DNA of 7,721 nucleotides from Verrucomicrobiales bacterium (GTDB lineage Bacteria > Verrucomicrobiota > Verrucomicrobiia > Limisphaerales > UBA9464), in contig DLVS01000380.1 of assembly GCA_003445095.1 (NCBI GenBank), positions 1-7,721 on the forward strand, given 5' to 3'. The position numbers were made by a program, and so were the translations under genes. The number at the start of each line of letters is the position of its first letter. Within the stretch, counting starts at the first letter, position 1. The notes below the pieces were generated by a model that was not told the DNA's origin, ran no database searches, and worked only from the letters and a program-made list of their open reading frames with translations. Shown here in pieces: positions 5,878 to 7,721 of the stretch.

Positions 5878-6333
5878 GTGGAAAGGATTGTCGTGGACAC
5901 CAATGTCATGGTTTCAGCGCTCTTGAGCGCCGCCGGAAGCAACCGGGCGGTGCTGCGTCTGTGCCTTGAAGGTCGGTGTCGTCCGCTCATGGGTGACAAA
6001 CTGTTCCACGAATACGTCGATGTCGCGCGGCGTCCGGTGATGAACCGTTCGCCTTTGTCCGAGTCCGAACGTGAAGAATTGCTGGAAGCGTTTTTCTCGG
6101 TTTGTGATTGGGTTTCGGTGACGTTTCTCTGGCGGCCGAACCTTCCCGACGAAGGCGACAATCACTTGATTGAGCTGGGAGTGGCTGGGGGCGCAGCCAG
6201 TATCGTCACCAATAACGCCCGCGATTTTCAACGAGGTGAATTGAAGTTTGGACAATTAAACATCGAAACACCGCCTGAGTTTTTAAAGCGATGGAGGACT
6301 ACTTATGGCAACAATGACAATCCGAATGCCTGA
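5878..6333 (+). CDS. PIN-domain toxin (PIN_3-type toxin-antitoxin component)
   Basis: This 151-aa protein carries the PIN ribonuclease fold. It opens with RIVVDTNVMVSALL, where D7 is the first catalytic acid. E45 lies in LFHEYVDVA, D91 and D94 in the LPDEGDNHLIELG segment, and D117 in TNNARDF. These four acidic positions match the metal site of PIN nucleases, so the enzyme is probably active. It fits the group annotated as putative toxin-antitoxin toxin component, PIN family, which cleaves RNA. The GTG at 5878 is needed to keep D7, since the next ATG (5908) would lose it. No Shine-Dalgarno sequence precedes the GTG. The gene overlaps the antitoxin by 29 bases, with the toxin first. Confidence 0.88.
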   Translation: MERIVVDTNVMVSALLSAAGSNRAVLRLCLEGRCRPLMGDKLFHEYVDVARRPVMNRSPLSESEREELLEAFFSVCDWVSVTFLWRPNLPDEGDNHLIELGVAGGAASIVTNNARDFQRGELKFGQLNIETPPEFLKRWRTTYGNNDNPNA

Positions 6334-6535
6334 CGCGAAGCACGAACGTCTGCGACGCCTCGCCGAGCAACAGGGCATTAGCGTCAACAAGTTGGTTGAA
6401 GAATGGGCCAACGTGGCGCTTGCCCAGCACGACGCAGAAATCCGGTTCCGATCCATGGCTGCCCAGGGAAATGCTCGGCGCGGCATCGCCCTATTGAACA
6501 AAATCGACCGGGCTTTTGCGGAGAAGCGAACCTAA
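6305..6535 (+). CDS. RHH (HicB/CopG-like) antitoxin
   Basis: This 76-aa ribbon-helix-helix protein has a strand TMTIRMP (3-9), a helix DAKHERLRRLAEQQ (10-23) and a second helix SVNKLVEEWANVALAQ (26-41). The C-terminal tail (DAEIRFRSMAAQGNARRGIALLNKIDRAF) is the likely toxin-wrapping part. Closely similar proteins are labelled toxin-antitoxin system HicB family antitoxin. It should bind and inhibit the PIN toxin encoded just upstream and repress the shared promoter. A strong ribosome-binding site, GGAGG at 6293-6297, lies 7 bases before the ATG. The toxin start has no such site, so translation probably favours antitoxin over toxin. Confidence 0.9.
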   Translation: MATMTIRMPDAKHERLRRLAEQQGISVNKLVEEWANVALAQHDAEIRFRSMAAQGNARRGIALLNKIDRAFAEKRT

Positions 6536-6610
6536 GGATCGAGGCACTGGCACCCATAGGATGACCAGAATTGCGATTCGGTTCCTCGGCCATCAGGCCC
6601 AAGGATCACA

Positions 6611-6670
6611 TTCTGGATCATCGCCCTGGAGGACCACTCGGCGAAGACCATCCTGTTCCGCGAGGACTCT
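6611..6670 (+). pseudogene. Possible remnant of the WIITEADRS-family C-terminus
   Basis: In this frame the sequence reads FWIIALEDHSAKTILFREDS, against FWIITEADRSFTTVLLPADY in the intact gene at 5432-5797. The FWII start, the acidic-D-x-S spacing and the T-x-L pattern agree. The frame then runs on for about 35 codons instead of stopping where the family ends, and there is a stop codon not far upstream, so no whole gene is possible. The match is short and could be chance. Confidence 0.3.
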
Positions 6671-6986
6671 TGGCTCCGCGGCCCGACAGCGAGTCAGGAT
6701 TTTGGCAAAGTCGCGAGTTGCTATGCGGCTTGGATCGCTGCCGCACACTCGCCTTGGCCAAAGTGCGCTGATGAAGGTACGCGATAGCTTGCTCACTTGT
6801 CGCCTTCCCGAACTGTCGTTCCGGAAAGAAAGGAGTTCGCTCACCACTGCCGAGGAGAAGCGAGTACTCCCACGCCCGGTCGTTGCCGAAACCAGACCGG
6901 ATTCGCGAGCGGGCGATGCCCACGGCCTTGGACGGCAGGTGGACGATCACCTTGCCATGCATCGGTCCCATAGCGACGTAGTACAT
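6618..6986 (-). CDS. Doubtful hypothetical protein
   Basis: This leftward frame encodes 122 residues. The first 75 or so, from MYYVAMGPMHGKVIVHLPSK to about EQAIAYLHQ, have G/C at most third codon positions and read like protein. The last 45 are low-complexity (S, R, G, P) and overlap the possible remnant on the other strand. I recognise no family, and there is no clear ribosome-binding site. It may be a decayed gene or only an open frame. Confidence 0.25.
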   Translation of the reverse strand: MYYVAMGPMHGKVIVHLPSKAVGIARSRIRSGFGNDRAWEYSLLLGSGERTPFFPERQFGKATSEQAIAYLHQRTLAKASVRQRSKPHSNSRLCQNPDSLSGRGAKSPRGTGWSSPSGPPGR

Positions 6987-7073
6987 TTCTCAAGTGTACA
7001 CAGTATCGGCTGCTGGATCATCACGGAAGCAAGCCGTTCGGCGACGACGATTCGCCTTTCCGAAAACCATTGA
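6936..7073 (+). pseudogene. Truncated second copy of the WIITEADRS-family gene
   Basis: Residues WIITEASRSATTIRLSENH followed by a stop codon match the end of the intact protein, WIITEADRSFTTVLLPADY and stop, in both motif and stopping point. Just upstream, FSSVHS corresponds to ILSAYETESG with a few residues missing. LAMHRSHSD may correspond to the HALHRHQHRD segment, with the DWG block lost. The N-terminal IPLGRIVAT part is not found. This looks like a degraded paralogue. The upstream boundary is uncertain. Confidence 0.5.
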
Positions 7074-7303
7074 GCCCGGTCCGGCTGAGGACCTGCCGGA
7101 ATCAAGAGAGTTTGGCGAACGCCACGGGCCCACAACAGTGACATCTGCAGGCGAACCCGTGCCACGGCAAGTCGTCGCCATCCAATCGGCGGCGGACTTT
7201 GTCTGCAAGCGCAGTGGTCCTCGGCGCTCTCAACGGCGAACAACCTATGGAGGCACCGGCCGTGTGGTCGCATAAGATCAACCCCTTGCACAGTGCCCCC
7301 TTT

Positions 7304-7331
7304 CTGAGGCATAAGGTCCTTTATGACCGTC
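7304..7331. other. dif-like Xer recombination site (candidate)
   Basis: CTGAGGCATAA and TTATGACCGTC form two 11-bp arms around a 6-bp centre, GGTCCT. The inner CATAA and TTATG are exactly those of dif and plasmid dif-like sites, and the total of 28 bp is the standard size. The outer arm bases are poorly symmetrical, as is usual for separate XerC and XerD half-sites. A lone CATAAGATC half lies at 7271-7279. The site is about 107 bp before a tyrosine recombinase gene. Confidence 0.5.
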
Positions 7332-7424
7332 GATGGATGGCGGCAGGCGACAACGATTTCGTGCAGTTAGCGCTTGGGTGCGAACATCGTTTCCTTCGGA
7401 CCCCTTGGTCGCTTCGATTTTGTT

Positions 7425-7430
7425 GGGAGG
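7425..7430 (+). promoter_or_regulatory. Ribosome-binding site fixing the recombinase GTG start
   Basis: GGGAGG lies 7 bases before the GTG at 7438, an ideal distance. No other start in this frame is as well placed. Confidence 0.65.
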
Positions 7431-7437
7431 ACTTTCA

Positions 7438-7721
7438 GTGAATCGAAATCTCGTTGCACACCGTGGACCAACTCCCACACCACTGGCTGTTTCCTTGCCG
7501 GCCTTGATCATCAACGCTGGCCCGACGGCGGCGCGACGTTTTGTCGAGTTCTTTACTGCGAACATTCGCAACCTCAACACGCGCGCGGCTTACGCTCGTG
7601 CCGTAACGCAGTTCTGCACTTGGTGCGAGTTGTTGACGGGCGCTAGCCCGTTGACCAAGCCTGCAAGCCGCGTGCCATCACCGCACCCGCCCGCACCACT
7701 TCATCAGTTGGCGCGTCCCTC
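7438..7721 (+). CDS. Tyrosine recombinase/integrase (partial, N-terminal part)
   Basis: The first 94 residues are present and the frame is open to the window edge. RRFVEFFTANIRNLNTRAAY followed by ARAVTQFCTWCE (about residues 33-64) is the SAM-like core-binding segment typical of phage and plasmid integrases. The catalytic domain with R-H-R-Y lies beyond the window. Such enzymes resolve plasmid multimers or move integrative elements, and the dif-like core just upstream could be a substrate. After WCE the residues become Pro/Ser-rich (LTKPASRVPSPHPPAP) instead of the expected helix leading to VHVAAYIE-like sequence. A frameshift or an unusual linker near 7625-7660 is possible. The GTG start has a strong ribosome-binding site. 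Confidence 0.75.
   Translation, partial: MNRNLVAHRGPTPTPLAVSLPALIINAGPTAARRFVEFFTANIRNLNTRAAYARAVTQFCTWCELLTGASPLTKPASRVPSPHPPAPLHQLARP

Larger units (their letters stand above)
6536..7437. other. Region without a confident gene, with remnants
   Basis: About 900 bp separate the antitoxin from the recombinase start. No reading frame here is convincing along its full length. The region holds two fragments resembling the end of the 5432-5797 protein, a leftward frame with coding-like base use, and a dif-like site. It looks like a zone of gene decay or module exchange next to a recombination site. Confidence 0.6.

Noticed and set aside
6947..7312. 121-residue leftward frame
   Set aside because: It is antisense to the clear WIITEASRS remnant, has no family resemblance, and spans the dif-like site.
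7199..7441. 80-residue rightward frame ending in a GTGA overlap with the recombinase
   Set aside because: The overlap is attractive, but the frame has no ribosome-binding site and no recognisable domain, and it runs through the dif-like site. The overlap is probably accidental.

Overview
The window looks like the backbone of a plasmid, or of a plasmid-derived mobile element. It carries a replication initiator beside an iteron-type origin, a ParA partition cassette, a PIN/RHH toxin-antitoxin pair, the start of an AbiE (type IV) toxin-antitoxin/abortive-infection pair, and the start of a tyrosine recombinase. GC content is moderate to high, apart from an AT-rich patch beside the initiator. The families are Gram-negative in style. 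A PVC-group (Verrucomicrobia-like) or proteobacterial host is possible, but nothing in the sequence fixes the taxon.

Layout. Positions 1-3541 are read leftward in the order Rep initiator, unrecognised 182-aa protein, AbiEi-like antitoxin/regulator, AbiEii nucleotidyltransferase toxin (cut by the window edge). The last three are joined by 4-base stop/start overlaps if the long GTG start of abiEi is used. Positions 3593-4256 hold no gene. They contain an AT-rich leader, seven direct iterons at 22/23-bp steps, a roughly 190-bp interruption with a perfect 16-bp palindrome, one more iteron plus a degenerate one, and then repeats lying directly before parA. Positions 4257-5253 encode a small ParA and an overlapping RHH-type candidate centromere-binding protein. 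Positions 5432-5797 encode a small plasmid-associated protein of unknown function. Positions 5841-6535 hold a good sigma70-like promoter, a PIN toxin and its RHH antitoxin.

Positions 6536-7437 hold no confident gene. They contain fragments resembling the C-terminus of the 5432-5797 protein, a doubtful leftward reading frame, and a dif-like Xer core about 100 bp before the recombinase gene, which begins at 7438 and runs off the window.

The genes make a coherent plasmid survival set. Rep and the iterons replicate it and control copy number. ParA, its partner and the upstream repeats segregate it. A Xer-like site with its recombinase could resolve multimers or exchange modules. Two toxin-antitoxin systems would penalise plasmid loss, and AbiE could also block phage. 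The most interesting points are the split iteron array, the candidate centromere, the dif-like site, the repeated tail of the small plasmid protein, and the unknown gene wired to abiE.
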